Below are positions 41,966-51,464 of a stretch of DNA of 64,000 bases, piece by piece. Where the stretch lies: positions 62,001-126,000 of the forward strand of contig JAEYWX010000022.1 in NCBI GenBank assembly GCA_023428755.1. Direction: 5' to 3'. The position numbers and the translations under genes were made by a program. The stretch comes from Bacteroidota bacterium. GTDB lineage: Bacteria; Bacteroidota; Bacteroidia; Chitinophagales; Chitinophagaceae. Each line of letters opens with the position of its first letter. The stretch's first letter is position 1. Below the pieces are notes generated by a model that worked only from the letters and a program-made list of their open reading frames with translations, was not told the DNA's origin and searched no databases.

Positions 41966-44740
41966 TTAGAAATTAGAGGGTGTGCCGTTTTTTGTAAAGT
42001 TCCAGGTAAAGGTGAGCAATCCGAAACGACGGATGTTCTGGAATGTATTTTCTGAAATAAAGTTGCTGTTGATGCTCCGTCTGATGCCGAGGTTTTGATT
42101 CAACAAATCGTTCACCGATAATTTCAGTTCAAATGCTTCCGTTTTGCCAAATGTTTTGCGAACAGCAGCATTGATCAAAAATACATTTCGCTGATTGGCA
42201 AATGCTGTTGTTTGCTGGTACATGGTGAAATTTCCATCGAGGTTGAAATACAGCTTTTGCTTTTTAAGTTTTATGTCAACGTAAGGGTAAGCACTGGCGC
42301 TCCAGTATTGCGTAACAATTCCTTTGTTGATGGATGAACGGGAGCTGTTAAACCTTGGCTCAATGTTGAAGTTAAAGTTCAGCCATTTATCACTCCATTT
42401 TCCCATGCCAAGCCCCAATCCTACACTGTAATTATCACTTACGTTGCGGATACCATTCACTTCATTAATAAAGCGGCTAACACTACCACTACCGTTAAAA
42501 TTCAGATTAACACCTTTGATTACCTCAAATCCATACATCGACCAAACACTACCATTGTAGTTTCCATTTGTATTAATGCTTTTGTTGGTGCGACGGCCAT
42601 TTGCATCAATTGTATTTGAATTGGTAATGGCATTGTTTACAAAAGAGAAATTACCAGACAAATAAAAGTTTCTGCTTTTAATGATCTTGTAATCATTCAT
42701 ATTGATGGAGAAGTTATGACGGAAGGCCTGCTTCAGTTCAGGATTACCGACTGTAATATTCAGCGGATCGATATTGTCGATGATCGGATTGATTTGCTGC
42801 AGGGTAGGGTTTTGCGTATTTCCATTATACGAAAGCGTAAAGCTTTTTTGTTTTTTAGGAGTAAACCTGATGCTGGCTCTTGGCAGCAGGTTTGTAAAAC
42901 CAATACTCCTCATTTCTTTTGTGTTCAGATCTTCCAGTTTAAAATTGGTGCGGCCAACGGCAGTACCAAAGGATGTAACGATCTTTTTGCCATTAAAGCG
43001 GAATGAAAAACCACCGTTGTGATCGGTTGTCTGGAAAAGAAAATGGTTGCTTAGTGTATCAACAATCTCGGTGTATTTGTCATTCAATAATGGTTTTTCT
43101 AATGTATTTCGTTCTGCATCATTGCGGCTGAAATTATTTTTATAAGTGAGCTCCAGGAACCATGTTTTACTCAGCGGTTCAGTATAGATCAAGCTGTTTT
43201 GAACTACCTGTTGCCGTTCATTATTGGTTTTCTTTTGATCGAATTCCTGGAATCCGGATTGTTGTCCGTTCTCATCAAAGAAAGTATTATCAGAAAAAAG
43301 GAATCCGTCTCCGATCTTGTTATTGATGCTGAAGTTACCCGTGTAGCTGATGGTACGTCCTGCTTTTTTCAGTCGTTTGCGATAGCTTAATTCTGATGTA
43401 AAATCCTGGTTTTCTGTAACAGCAGTTGTTCTTCGGTTCTGTTCATTGATCGTGCGGCCATCTTCGCTAATGGATTCTCCATTGTAGATATTCTCCCGTT
43501 GTCCGTTAACGATTGATCCGCTTGCTTTCACTTTTACACTGCTGCTGGAGTCGATGTTCCAATCGTACAGTAAGTTGAGTTTGTTTCGGCGACGGAATGT
43601 ATTAAATATTTCAGTAGTTGTGTTGGTAAAGCTTGTATCGGGTAACAATGTTTGTGTAATACTTCCATTACGGCCGTTTACTGTTTGATCGTTAAACTGG
43701 TAACTTCCGTTAATGCTGTTTTTGTCATTGTTCCATTTGTTGATGTAGGAAAGACCAGCTGTGGTTGATTGTGGTAAACCTTGTCCACGTGCAAAATCAT
43801 CACCGCCATCGGTCCACATCATCATGGCGCCATCGTCCATAATTTCCATGTTTGTATTGCCAGAACTACCGAAGTTGCGTTGTTCGTTCCAGTTCAATCC
43901 TTCAAACGTTGTATTGTTGTGGGTGATATAACCGGCGATCTTTTGTTTCTTTTTAAATGAATTAATCATGGCTTTACCCGTTCGGTAATTGTCAAAATCA
44001 CTGCCCGCTTCCAGTTTCCCGAAGTAACCTTTCTTTTTATCTTCTTTCAATTCAAGGTTGATCGTTTTTGTTTTCTGTCCATCATCTACGCCGGTGAATT
44101 CGGATTGTTCACTTTTCTTATCAAACACCTGTACTTTGTCAACCAGGTTGGCCCGCAGGTTTTGTGTTACAACAGCCGGATCATCGCTGAAAAACTCTTC
44201 ACCATCCACCAATATCTTCTCCACTTTTTGTCCCTGCGCTGTAATTTCTCCTTTGGAATTTACCTGCAACCCCGGCAAGCGTTTTAATAACTCCTGTACA
44301 TTGGAGTTGGCATCTACTTTAAAGCTATCGGCTTTGTATTCCGTTGTGTCGCCTTTGATGCGGATGGCACTTACTTTTTGCTGAATGATGATTTCTTCGA
44401 GCAGTTTGCTGCGGGGAATAATGGTAGCGCTTCGTGTAACAACAGCGTCGCCATTCAGATCGAGTTCATCTACAAATTCAGCATAGCCCGGGAAGCTAAC
44501 CATGAGTACATATTTCCCTTTGGGAATATTGGTGATCTCATAGTATCCTTCTTCATTCGTTCGGGTAAATTTGGTTAGAATCGAATCTTGCGAACGGATG
44601 AGAGAGACCACAGCCTGGCTTAATTTTTTTCCCGTACTGGTGTCGGTAATATGCCCTGAGATTTTTGATTGTTGACTAAAGGACTGAAATGAACTGAACA
44701 GCAATATGCTGAGCAGCAGCAGGAGTTTTGATGATTGCAT
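41966..44740 (-). CDS. Outer-membrane receptor-like beta-barrel protein with CarboxypepD_reg-like domain
   Basis: A 924-residue protein from ATG 44740 with signal peptide MQSSKLLLLLSILLFSSFQSFSQ. An N-terminal carboxypeptidase-regulatory beta-sandwich (KISGHITDTSTGKKLSQAVV) is followed by a plug-like region (VQELLKRLPGLQVNSKGEI, EKILVDGEEFFSDDPAVVTQNL). A large barrel closes it, resembling the OMP_b-brl_3 group. No TonB box is evident. The gene is followed closely by the GLPGLI gene, a familiar pair. A longer in-frame start at 44863 lacks a signal peptide. Confidence 0.88.
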   Translation of the reverse strand: MQSSKLLLLLSILLFSSFQSFSQQSKISGHITDTSTGKKLSQAVVSLIRSQDSILTKFTRTNEEGYYEITNIPKGKYVLMVSFPGYAEFVDELDLNGDAVVTRSATIIPRSKLLEEIIIQQKVSAIRIKGDTTEYKADSFKVDANSNVQELLKRLPGLQVNSKGEITAQGQKVEKILVDGEEFFSDDPAVVTQNLRANLVDKVQVFDKKSEQSEFTGVDDGQKTKTINLELKEDKKKGYFGKLEAGSDFDNYRTGKAMINSFKKKQKIAGYITHNNTTFEGLNWNEQRNFGSSGNTNMEIMDDGAMMMWTDGGDDFARGQGLPQSTTAGLSYINKWNNDKNSINGSYQFNDQTVNGRNGSITQTLLPDTSFTNTTTEIFNTFRRRNKLNLLYDWNIDSSSSVKVKASGSIVNGQRENIYNGESISEDGRTINEQNRRTTAVTENQDFTSELSYRKRLKKAGRTISYTGNFSINNKIGDGFLFSDNTFFDENGQQSGFQEFDQKKTNNERQQVVQNSLIYTEPLSKTWFLELTYKNNFSRNDAERNTLEKPLLNDKYTEIVDTLSNHFLFQTTDHNGGFSFRFNGKKIVTSFGTAVGRTNFKLEDLNTKEMRSIGFTNLLPRASIRFTPKKQKSFTLSYNGNTQNPTLQQINPIIDNIDPLNITVGNPELKQAFRHNFSINMNDYKIIKSRNFYLSGNFSFVNNAITNSNTIDANGRRTNKSINTNGNYNGSVWSMYGFEVIKGVNLNFNGSGSVSRFINEVNGIRNVSDNYSVGLGLGMGKWSDKWLNFNFNIEPRFNSSRSSINKGIVTQYWSASAYPYVDIKLKKQKLYFNLDGNFTMYQQTTAFANQRNVFLINAAVRKTFGKTEAFELKLSVNDLLNQNLGIRRSINSNFISENTFQNIRRFGLLTFTWNFTKNGTPSNF

Positions 44741-44925
44741 GGTGTTGGTTAAAGTCGATGATAAAGGTTTTGGTTGATAATCGGGTGCTATATTAGAATC
44801 TTTTTCTAATACAACATGTATGAAAGATGTTAAAGTGTTATATTTCCATATAAACGGACTCATCGTTTTTTATAACTGTGCAGAAATTAAAATAACTGCG
44901 ACGCCATCTCAAAAAATTAACAGCT

Positions 44926-46875
44926 ATGTCGGCAATCAAGAAATACGAAGACTATCATTTCATCGACACAACAAAACCCGTGTGGAATTATTCACGTTTT
45001 GAAGGCGATGATATTGCCAATTTTCAAAACGGAACCAATTACCGTTGTGATGAATTATTTGGTTCACACAAAATGGAGGTGTTGGGAACCGCAGGTTACT
45101 ATTTTGCTGTTTGGGCTCCGAATGCAACAGCTGTGTTTGTGATGGGCGATTTCAATGGCTGGCAAAAAGAAACACATCCGTTGTATGTGCGCCTCGATAA
45201 ATCGGGTATCTGGGAAGGGTTTATTCCGGAGTTGCCGCAAGGCGCCTCTTATAAATATCATATTCATGGATATGCCGGACAGAAGTTGGATAAAGGTGAT
45301 CCGTATGCAAATTATTGGGAAGTTCGTCCCAACACTGCTTCACGCACCTGGCAACTCGATTACGAATGGAAAGACGCAGCGTGGATGACGAAACGAAAGG
45401 AGCATAACAAACTGGATGCTCCCTGGAGTGTGTACGAAGTGCATTTGGCCAGTTGGATGCGTCCTGATAAAAACAACGAAGAAGTGTATCATTCGTATGA
45501 TTTTTTTCGTGACAAACTGGTAAACTATGTGAAAGAGATGGGCTTTACCCATGTGGAGTTAATGCCTGTAATGGAACATCCGTTCGATGGCAGTTGGGGT
45601 TACCAGGGTGCAGGTTATTTCGCACCTACATCCCGTTATGGCACGCCAAAGGAATTTATGCAGTTGGTGGAAGCGTTTCACAACGAAGGGATTGGTGTAA
45701 TACTCGATTGGGTGCCTTCGCATTTTCCGTACGATGCACATGGACTGTTTATGTTCGATGGCACGCACACCTATGAATACGCCGACATGCGCAAAGGGTA
45801 TCACCCCGATTGGAACAGTTATATTTTCAATTACAAACGTGGCGAAGTAAAGTCATTCCTCATCAGTAATGCCATGTATTGGTTCCGGAAATATCATATT
45901 GATGGGATCAGGGTGGATGCGGTTTCGTCCATGCTGAAGCTGAATTATTCAAGAACAGCAGGGCAGTGGGAACCCAACGAATTTGGAGGCGATGGAAACC
46001 TGGAGGCCATTGCTTTTATCAAAGAATTAAATGAAACCATTTTCAGGGACTTCCCCGATGTGCAAACAATTGCAGAAGAAGCCACCGACTGGCCTGGGGT
46101 TAGCAAGCCCACCTTCAACGATGGCCTCGGGTTTGGAATGAAGTGGATGATGGGTTGGATGCACGACACATTGAAATACTTTAAACAGGACCCATTGTAT
46201 CGTCAACATCAGCAGGATCAATTCACTTTCAGCATGATGTATTATTATGACGAAAATTTTATGTTACCCCTCAGTCATGATGAAGTGGTGCACGGAAAAA
46301 GCCCTATGCTCTACAAAATGCCCGGCGATGAATGGCAGAAATTTGCCAATCTGCGGTTGATGTACAGCTATATGTTTACCCATCCCGGGGGCAAGTTATT
46401 GTTCATGGGAAATGAGTTTGGTGCTACCAGCGAATGGAATTACAAAACAGAATTGCAATGGGAATTACTTCAGTTTTCGCCACACAAAGGAGCAAGGGAA
46501 TGCGTAAAGGATCTTTGCCATTTGCTCAAGTCTGAACCGGCTTTGTATCAAAATCAGTTTAATCAGTTCGGCTTTGAATGGGTGGATCTTAACCATCGAA
46601 GCGAGTCCGTGATCGTATATCGGCGCAAAGGAAAGAACCCCGAAGAAGATATTTTAGTGGTGCTCAACATGACGCCGGTGGTTCGAGCCGATTGGAAAAT
46701 TCATGTGCAAAACAAACAGGAATGGAAGGAGATTTTTAACAGCAACGATGCAAAATACTGGGGTGCTGGTGATATTTCGAACCCCGAAATTGCGGTACGG
46801 GTAGTTGATGGGGAGGCAGGCTGGTATGAGCTGAATGTGAACCTTCCGGCTTTGAGTGCTGTTTTGCTAAGGTAA
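44926..46875 (+). CDS. glgB: 1,4-alpha-glucan branching enzyme
   Basis: Introduces alpha-1,6 branches in glycogen. The 649-residue protein has the N-terminal CBM48 (YYFAVWAPNATAVFVMGDFNGW) and the GH13 barrel with Asp331 (GIRVDAVSSM), the AEEATDWPGV segment with Glu384-Glu385 and Asp452 (PLSHDEVVHGK). It stands about 8 kb from glgC, on its own promoter region, and completes the glycogen-synthesis set. Confidence 0.95.
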   Translation: MSAIKKYEDYHFIDTTKPVWNYSRFEGDDIANFQNGTNYRCDELFGSHKMEVLGTAGYYFAVWAPNATAVFVMGDFNGWQKETHPLYVRLDKSGIWEGFIPELPQGASYKYHIHGYAGQKLDKGDPYANYWEVRPNTASRTWQLDYEWKDAAWMTKRKEHNKLDAPWSVYEVHLASWMRPDKNNEEVYHSYDFFRDKLVNYVKEMGFTHVELMPVMEHPFDGSWGYQGAGYFAPTSRYGTPKEFMQLVEAFHNEGIGVILDWVPSHFPYDAHGLFMFDGTHTYEYADMRKGYHPDWNSYIFNYKRGEVKSFLISNAMYWFRKYHIDGIRVDAVSSMLKLNYSRTAGQWEPNEFGGDGNLEAIAFIKELNETIFRDFPDVQTIAEEATDWPGVSKPTFNDGLGFGMKWMMGWMHDTLKYFKQDPLYRQHQQDQFTFSMMYYYDENFMLPLSHDEVVHGKSPMLYKMPGDEWQKFANLRLMYSYMFTHPGGKLLFMGNEFGATSEWNYKTELQWELLQFSPHKGARECVKDLCHLLKSEPALYQNQFNQFGFEWVDLNHRSESVIVYRRKGKNPEEDILVVLNMTPVVRADWKIHVQNKQEWKEIFNSNDAKYWGAGDISNPEIAVRVVDGEAGWYELNVNLPALSAVLLR

Positions 46876-46976
46876 TCCACCTAAATATTAAGAATATGGC
46901 AAGATTTATGCTCGTAGATATACGCTTGTAAGTAAATTTATTATCCTTACTTTTATGAAATCCAAATAAATATCCA

Positions 46977-48011
46977 ATGAAACCACAGGTATTCTTCTTC
47001 ATTTCTCTGATCTTACTTTTTTCATACGGTTCGTTTGCACAAAACCGTGACAGTTCCAATGCCGTTTTACAAAGAGCAATGGTGGCCAAGCAGGAAAGGC
47101 GCATGCAGCTTGCGATGAACCTGTTTGAACAGGCCGTAAAATGGGATACCAGCAATGTGGAAGCACTGAAAGCCATGGGCGAATGGGGGCTCGAAAGCCG
47201 CAACTATCGTCAGGCGGTGGAAGCCTTTACCCGCTGGCATAATCTTGAGCCAAACAACGAGGCAACATTTCAGCAACTGGCTAATTTGTATTTCAACATG
47301 GGGCGCTACCAGGACGCATTGAATTTTACTTCCAAATGGGAAAAGGCTCACAAGGATAAACCCATGCACTACATAACAGGGATGTGTAACTATTACCTGG
47401 AAGATTATCCGGAGGCGATCAATCGCCTCTTGCATGCAATGGAAACTGATACAACCAATCCGGTATTGTTTTATACGTTAGGTAGAAGTTATTTGGAAAT
47501 GGAGCGTTACAAACGAGCCATTCCGTATTATAAAAAGGCAGCCGATGCTGATCCTAAAAATGCACGGTATGTATATGAAATGGCTATGGTGTATTACGCT
47601 ATTCCTGATGATAAAAATGCAATAGCCATGTTTGAACTGGCTGCAGAACGTGGTTGGCAACAAAATGCTGATTACTTTGAAAGCGTAGCTTACTGCTATA
47701 TGAATCTTGGAAACTTTGCAAAGTCAACAGAGTATTTAGAAAAGTCAATTGAAAAACGTCCGCACAGTCAAACGGTTCGTTATGCATTGGCTGAGTCTCA
47801 ATACAAAGGTGGCCGTTACCAGGATGCAATTGATAACTGGGATATGGTATTACAGGCCGATAATAAAAATGCACGAGCATTGTATATGATTGGTATGGCG
47901 TATCAAAAGATGGGACAGAAAGACAAGGGTGTAGCGCTTTGCGATAAGGCCATTGAAATGGATCCATCATTAAATAGCCTGAAACAGAAAAAAATGGATA
48001 TGGGTATGTAG
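46977..48011 (+). CDS. Secreted TPR-repeat protein
   Basis: A 344-residue product with signal peptide MKPQVFFFISLILLFSYGSFAQ. About eight 34-residue tetratricopeptide repeats follow (NLEPNNEATFQQLANLYFNMGRYQDALN, and similar W/Y-A-P patterns). TPRs mediate protein-protein contacts; no catalytic domain was seen. It is followed by a terminator at 48036, suggesting a monocistronic unit. Role in the envelope unknown. Confidence 0.85.
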   Translation: MKPQVFFFISLILLFSYGSFAQNRDSSNAVLQRAMVAKQERRMQLAMNLFEQAVKWDTSNVEALKAMGEWGLESRNYRQAVEAFTRWHNLEPNNEATFQQLANLYFNMGRYQDALNFTSKWEKAHKDKPMHYITGMCNYYLEDYPEAINRLLHAMETDTTNPVLFYTLGRSYLEMERYKRAIPYYKKAADADPKNARYVYEMAMVYYAIPDDKNAIAMFELAAERGWQQNADYFESVAYCYMNLGNFAKSTEYLEKSIEKRPHSQTVRYALAESQYKGGRYQDAIDNWDMVLQADNKNARALYMIGMAYQKMGQKDKGVALCDKAIEMDPSLNSLKQKKMDMGM

Positions 48012-48035
48012 TATCTTTTTCATTTCAACATATCA

Positions 48036-48070
48036 GAAAGGGCTGCAGTTTATTGCGGCCCTTTCCTTTT
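48036..48070 (+). terminator. Terminator after the TPR gene
   Basis: GAAAGGGCTGC (48036-48046) pairs with GCGGCCCTTTC (48055-48065) with one wobble, loop AGTTTATT, followed by CTTTTTC. Confidence 0.75.
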
Positions 48071-48117
48071 TCACATTTGTGGATAGTTGAATGTCTGTTC
48101 AAACATTATTTTTTCAA

Positions 48118-48125
48118 TAAATTTG
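48118..48125 (+). promoter_or_regulatory. Minus-7 promoter box of the amidotransferase gene
   Basis: TAAATTTG matches TAnnTTTG exactly; it ends 5 bases before the ATG at 48131, so the mRNA would be nearly leaderless. Confidence 0.6.
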
Positions 48126-48130
48126 CCGCT

Positions 48131-48970
48131 ATGGCTGATGTTAAGCAGGTACGTGTTGCAATTCTTGATATGTATGAGGGTCATACCAACCAGGGGATGC
48201 GTTGTATCCGTGAAATACTCAATCTGTTTGCTGATGAGTACCATCTCCAGCTAACGTGGGATGAGTTTGATGTACGCCGCAAAAATGAAGTGCCTGATCT
48301 CAGCTACGATGTATTTATTTCTTCTGGCGGCCCGGGCAGTCCTCTTGAAAGCGAGGGGCTGGAATGGGAGAATACATTTTTCAATTGGATCACAGAAGTA
48401 AAAGCATGGAATGAAAATCCGCTGCAGGAACAAAAGAAGCATGTGTTTTTCATTTGTCATTCGTTTCAATTGGCCTGTCGTTATTTCAACATTGGAAATG
48501 TTTGTGCACGTAAATCAACGGCGTTTGGTGTATTTCCCGTTCATTTTATTTCCGGAGCTGAAGAAGAGGCCGTGTTCAGTGGATTGAAAGATCCGTTTTA
48601 TGCAGTTGACAGCCGTGATTACCAGGTGATACAGCCCAATCATAAACACCTGAAGCAGATCGGTGCTTCGTTGTTATGTATTGAAAAAGAACGACCACAT
48701 GTTCCGTTTGAACGGGCTATTATGGGGGTGCGTTTCAACCAATACATGATCGGCACACAATTTCATCCCGAAGCAGATGCAGTTGGTATGAGTATGTATC
48801 TGCAGACCGAAGAAAAACGCAAAACGGTGATCGATAATTACGGCTTTGAAAAGTGGAAAAGCATGATCGAACACCTGGAAGATCCGGATAAAATTCTTTT
48901 TACCTACTCACATATACTGCCCAACTTTTTATACCACGCAGTACTTTCCAAAAACTCAGTTGAAGTATAA
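48131..48970 (+). CDS. Class I glutamine amidotransferase-like protein
   Basis: A 279-residue protein with a GMP-synthase-type amidotransferase fold. The nucleophile is Cys109 (FFICHSFQ) and the relay is His212 and Glu214 (GTQFHPEAD). SSGGPGSP at the oxyanion region completes the site. It would release ammonia from glutamine or cleave a gamma-glutamyl bond. The partner is not obvious; the next gene is a permuted ATP-grasp-like protein 124 bases on. Not guaA: no synthetase domain and a different nucleophile context. Confidence 0.8.
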   Translation: MADVKQVRVAILDMYEGHTNQGMRCIREILNLFADEYHLQLTWDEFDVRRKNEVPDLSYDVFISSGGPGSPLESEGLEWENTFFNWITEVKAWNENPLQEQKKHVFFICHSFQLACRYFNIGNVCARKSTAFGVFPVHFISGAEEEAVFSGLKDPFYAVDSRDYQVIQPNHKHLKQIGASLLCIEKERPHVPFERAIMGVRFNQYMIGTQFHPEADAVGMSMYLQTEEKRKTVIDNYGFEKWKSMIEHLEDPDKILFTYSHILPNFLYHAVLSKNSVEV

Positions 48971-48992
48971 ACTCTTGTGATGAAGTATGATT

Positions 48993-49056
48993 AGGGTTGC
49001 CAACCTTATGGCCTCCTGCTAAATTGCGAGCAATCTGCTGCAAGGTTGGTAGCCCT
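48993..49056. repeat. 15-bp inverted repeat between amidotransferase and ligase genes
   Basis: AGGGTTGCCAACCTT (48993-49007) and AAGGTTGGTAGCCCT (49042-49056) pair with two mismatches, loop about 34 bases. There is no U-tract on either strand, so a dispersed repeat is likelier than a terminator. Confidence 0.55.
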
Positions 49057-49094
49057 AAAAAAATCAGCTACATTTAGTCTACAAAATATCTGTT

Positions 49095-50288
49095 ATGGTT
49101 TCTTCACTTCGCAAGGCGTTCAATTCAAACTTTACGGAAGAAAAGTATCAAGCATTTTTGCAGGATCTGCACAGCAAGCATCCGGGTGATATCGAGTTCC
49201 GTGTAAGTGAAACACCTGTGTTTGTTGATAAGGCATTTAAACAAAAAATGATCGATGCCTGCGAACGAATAGTAGATGTGATTTGCGATGAAAAATTCCT
49301 GGCACTGACAGAACGCTCTATACCTGCAGGAGAAAAAGTGCCAAATGAGAATAAGCATTCACATATGATCGCATTTGATTTTGGTGTGTGTCAAAACGAA
49401 GCTGGTGAACTGGAACCTCAGTTGATCGAGATGCAGGGCTTCCCAACGCTTTTCGGTTTTCAGGTATATTATCCCGAAGTAGTGGAGCGTCATTTTCCGA
49501 TTCCATCGAATTACAGTCAGTACCTGAGCGGTTACAACAAGGAAACATATATCGAGTTGTTACGTAAACTTATTCTGGGCAATCTGCCGGTTGAAAATGT
49601 AGTGTTACTCGAAATAAAACCGGAAGAACAAAAAACAAGGATCGATTTTTCCTGCACCAAAGATTATATTGGCATTGAAGCTGTTTGCTTAACGAAACTC
49701 ATTCAGGAAGGGAAGAAACTTTTTTACATGAAAGAGGGGGTAAAGACGGAGATCAAACGTATTTACAACCGCATCATCTTCGATGACCTCAAAGCCAATA
49801 AAGAAAAACTGGGCGATGTGGTGGATATTACCCAGGGATTGGATGTAGAGTGGGTGCCGCATCCCAACTGGTTTTACAGGATCAGCAAATTCACACTTCC
49901 GTTTATCGATCATCCGTATGTGCCGCAAACATTTTTCCTGAATGAGATCAAACAATTACCGGCCGATTTATCCCAATATGTATTGAAGCCATTGTTTTCA
50001 TTTGCAGGACAGGGAGTTGTTATTGATGTAACACAGGATGATATTGATGCCATTCAAGACCCGGAGAATTTTATTCTGCAACGGAAAGTTTCCTATGCTG
50101 ATGTGGTGGAAACGCATGATGAGCCAGCGAAAGTGGAAATACGAATGATGTATGTATGGCCTGATGGTGACGCACGACCGCATGCTGCTATTAACCTTGC
50201 ACGCATGAGTAAAGGAAAGATGATTGGTGTTCGGTATAACAAAGATAAAAGTTGGGTAGGGGGTAGTGTGGCGTATATGGAAAAATAA
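49095..50288 (+). CDS. Circularly permuted ATP-grasp-like protein
   Basis: A 397-residue protein of unassigned function. The acidic motif LIEMQGFPTLFGF (about 114-126) precedes the ATP-binding lysine/glycine loop VLKPLFSFAGQGV (about 296-308). ILQRKVSYADV and KVEIRMMYVWPDG follow. This order, metal-site motif before the Lys-loop, is what circularly permuted ATP-grasp ligases such as glutathionylspermidine synthase show. It lies in a run of ligase-like genes (48-54 kb). Call is by motif and is moderately certain. Confidence 0.65.
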   Translation: MVSSLRKAFNSNFTEEKYQAFLQDLHSKHPGDIEFRVSETPVFVDKAFKQKMIDACERIVDVICDEKFLALTERSIPAGEKVPNENKHSHMIAFDFGVCQNEAGELEPQLIEMQGFPTLFGFQVYYPEVVERHFPIPSNYSQYLSGYNKETYIELLRKLILGNLPVENVVLLEIKPEEQKTRIDFSCTKDYIGIEAVCLTKLIQEGKKLFYMKEGVKTEIKRIYNRIIFDDLKANKEKLGDVVDITQGLDVEWVPHPNWFYRISKFTLPFIDHPYVPQTFFLNEIKQLPADLSQYVLKPLFSFAGQGVVIDVTQDDIDAIQDPENFILQRKVSYADVVETHDEPAKVEIRMMYVWPDGDARPHAAINLARMSKGKMIGVRYNKDKSWVGGSVAYMEK

Positions 50289-50290
50289 AA

Positions 50291-50314
50291 ATCCGTCTGT
50301 GTTAGCAGACGGAT
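50291..50314 (-). terminator. Terminator of the leftward ligase operon
   Basis: ATCCGTCTG (50291-50299) and CAGACGGAT (50306-50314) pair exactly around a 6-base loop. On the minus strand the stem is followed by TTTTTATTTTT. It ends transcripts from the YbdK-like gene at 50348. Confidence 0.75.
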
Positions 50315-50347
50315 AAAGTAGTTATATTTTTTGAAGTTGAAAACGGA

Positions 50348-51460
50348 TCAAACTCCACTCAAAAACTGCCCGCCAATATAATCTACAACTGATGTAAAGT
50401 TTTTGGTTTCTTCATATACTTTCAGTTGCCGGTCGGCACCTGTTCCATTTTCCATCATTACCGGAATATAATTGATGGCAGCACGGCATCCCAATTCATC
50501 TACCACATCATCCACAAAATCAAGCAGCTCATAGATCAATGCACGGGTATTGGTTTCCTCTTCTTTACCAAAATCGATCAGGTAACCATCAATACCATAA
50601 CGGCTGGCTCTCCATTTATTTTCATTGATCAATGCACGCTGGTATTGAATGAAGTTCATGTTCTGGTTACGCAGTTTATACAGCTTTGCTGTAATGGCCT
50701 GGAACAAACCGGTGATAGCAATGGTTTCCATCACCGTCATAGGTACATCGCAAATACGAAACTCAATCGTATTAAAAAATGGATGAACACGAAGGTCCCA
50801 CCATATTTTCTTTGCATTGTCGATGCAGTTTGTTTTAATAAGTAATGAAACATAATTTTCGTATGCTTCAATACTGTCGAACGATTCGGGAATACCCGTG
50901 CGTGGAAATTTATCGAACACTTTTGTACGGAACGATTTGTAACCGGTCATACGGCCTTCCCAAAAAGGAGAGTTGGTGCTGAGTGCATACACATGCGGCA
51001 GAAAATAACGTGCAGAGTTGGCTAAGTGAATGGCCATCTTCCTGTTTTCTATACCTACATGCACATGTAATCCAAAAATGAGATTGCTTCTTGCAGCTTC
51101 CTGTAATTCATTTACAATTTGATTGTAACGAACATGATCAGTGATCAATTGATCCTGCCAATGACTGAACGGATGTGTGCCACTTGCACCAACCGATAGG
51201 CCAAGATTACCTGCAATACCACTGATGGTTTTTCGTAGCAGTGCAACATCCTTGAATGCTTCATCAATATCATGACAAATATCGGTGCCCACTTCCACCA
51301 CCGCCTGGTGCATTTCAGCTTTCACTTTGTCTTTGATCACTTTTTGTCCTTCGCTCACAATTTTTTGTTCGTGGCTTTTCAACTCCCTGCTCACAGGATC
51401 AAACACCATGTATTCTTCTTCAACTCCTAATGTGAATTGTTTATAATTAATGTTGCCCAT
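50348..51460 (-). CDS. Carboxylate-amine ligase of the YbdK/GCS2 family
   Basis: A 370-residue member of the glutamate-cysteine ligase type 2 family. LGVEEEYMVFD near the N-terminus, EVGTDICHDIDEA, GASGTHPFSHW, IFGLHVHVGIE, NSPFWEGRMTGYKSFR and TIEFRICDVPMT are the diagnostic elements. Substrates of YbdK-type enzymes are mostly unknown; weak glutamate-cysteine ligase activity is known. It is last in an operon ATP-grasp, Uma2, this gene; the spacing to Uma2 is only 4 bases. Confidence 0.9.
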   Translation of the reverse strand: MGNINYKQFTLGVEEEYMVFDPVSRELKSHEQKIVSEGQKVIKDKVKAEMHQAVVEVGTDICHDIDEAFKDVALLRKTISGIAGNLGLSVGASGTHPFSHWQDQLITDHVRYNQIVNELQEAARSNLIFGLHVHVGIENRKMAIHLANSARYFLPHVYALSTNSPFWEGRMTGYKSFRTKVFDKFPRTGIPESFDSIEAYENYVSLLIKTNCIDNAKKIWWDLRVHPFFNTIEFRICDVPMTVMETIAITGLFQAITAKLYKLRNQNMNFIQYQRALINENKWRASRYGIDGYLIDFGKEEETNTRALIYELLDFVDDVVDELGCRAAINYIPVMMENGTGADRQLKVYEETKNFTSVVDYIGGQFLSGV

Positions 51461-51464
51461 ATTT

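Noticed and set aside
44896..44925. Third copy of the GCGACGC hairpin motif before glgB
   Set aside because: Only CTGCGACGCC is shared; the GAT.AATAGTA loop and the closing GCAC are absent.
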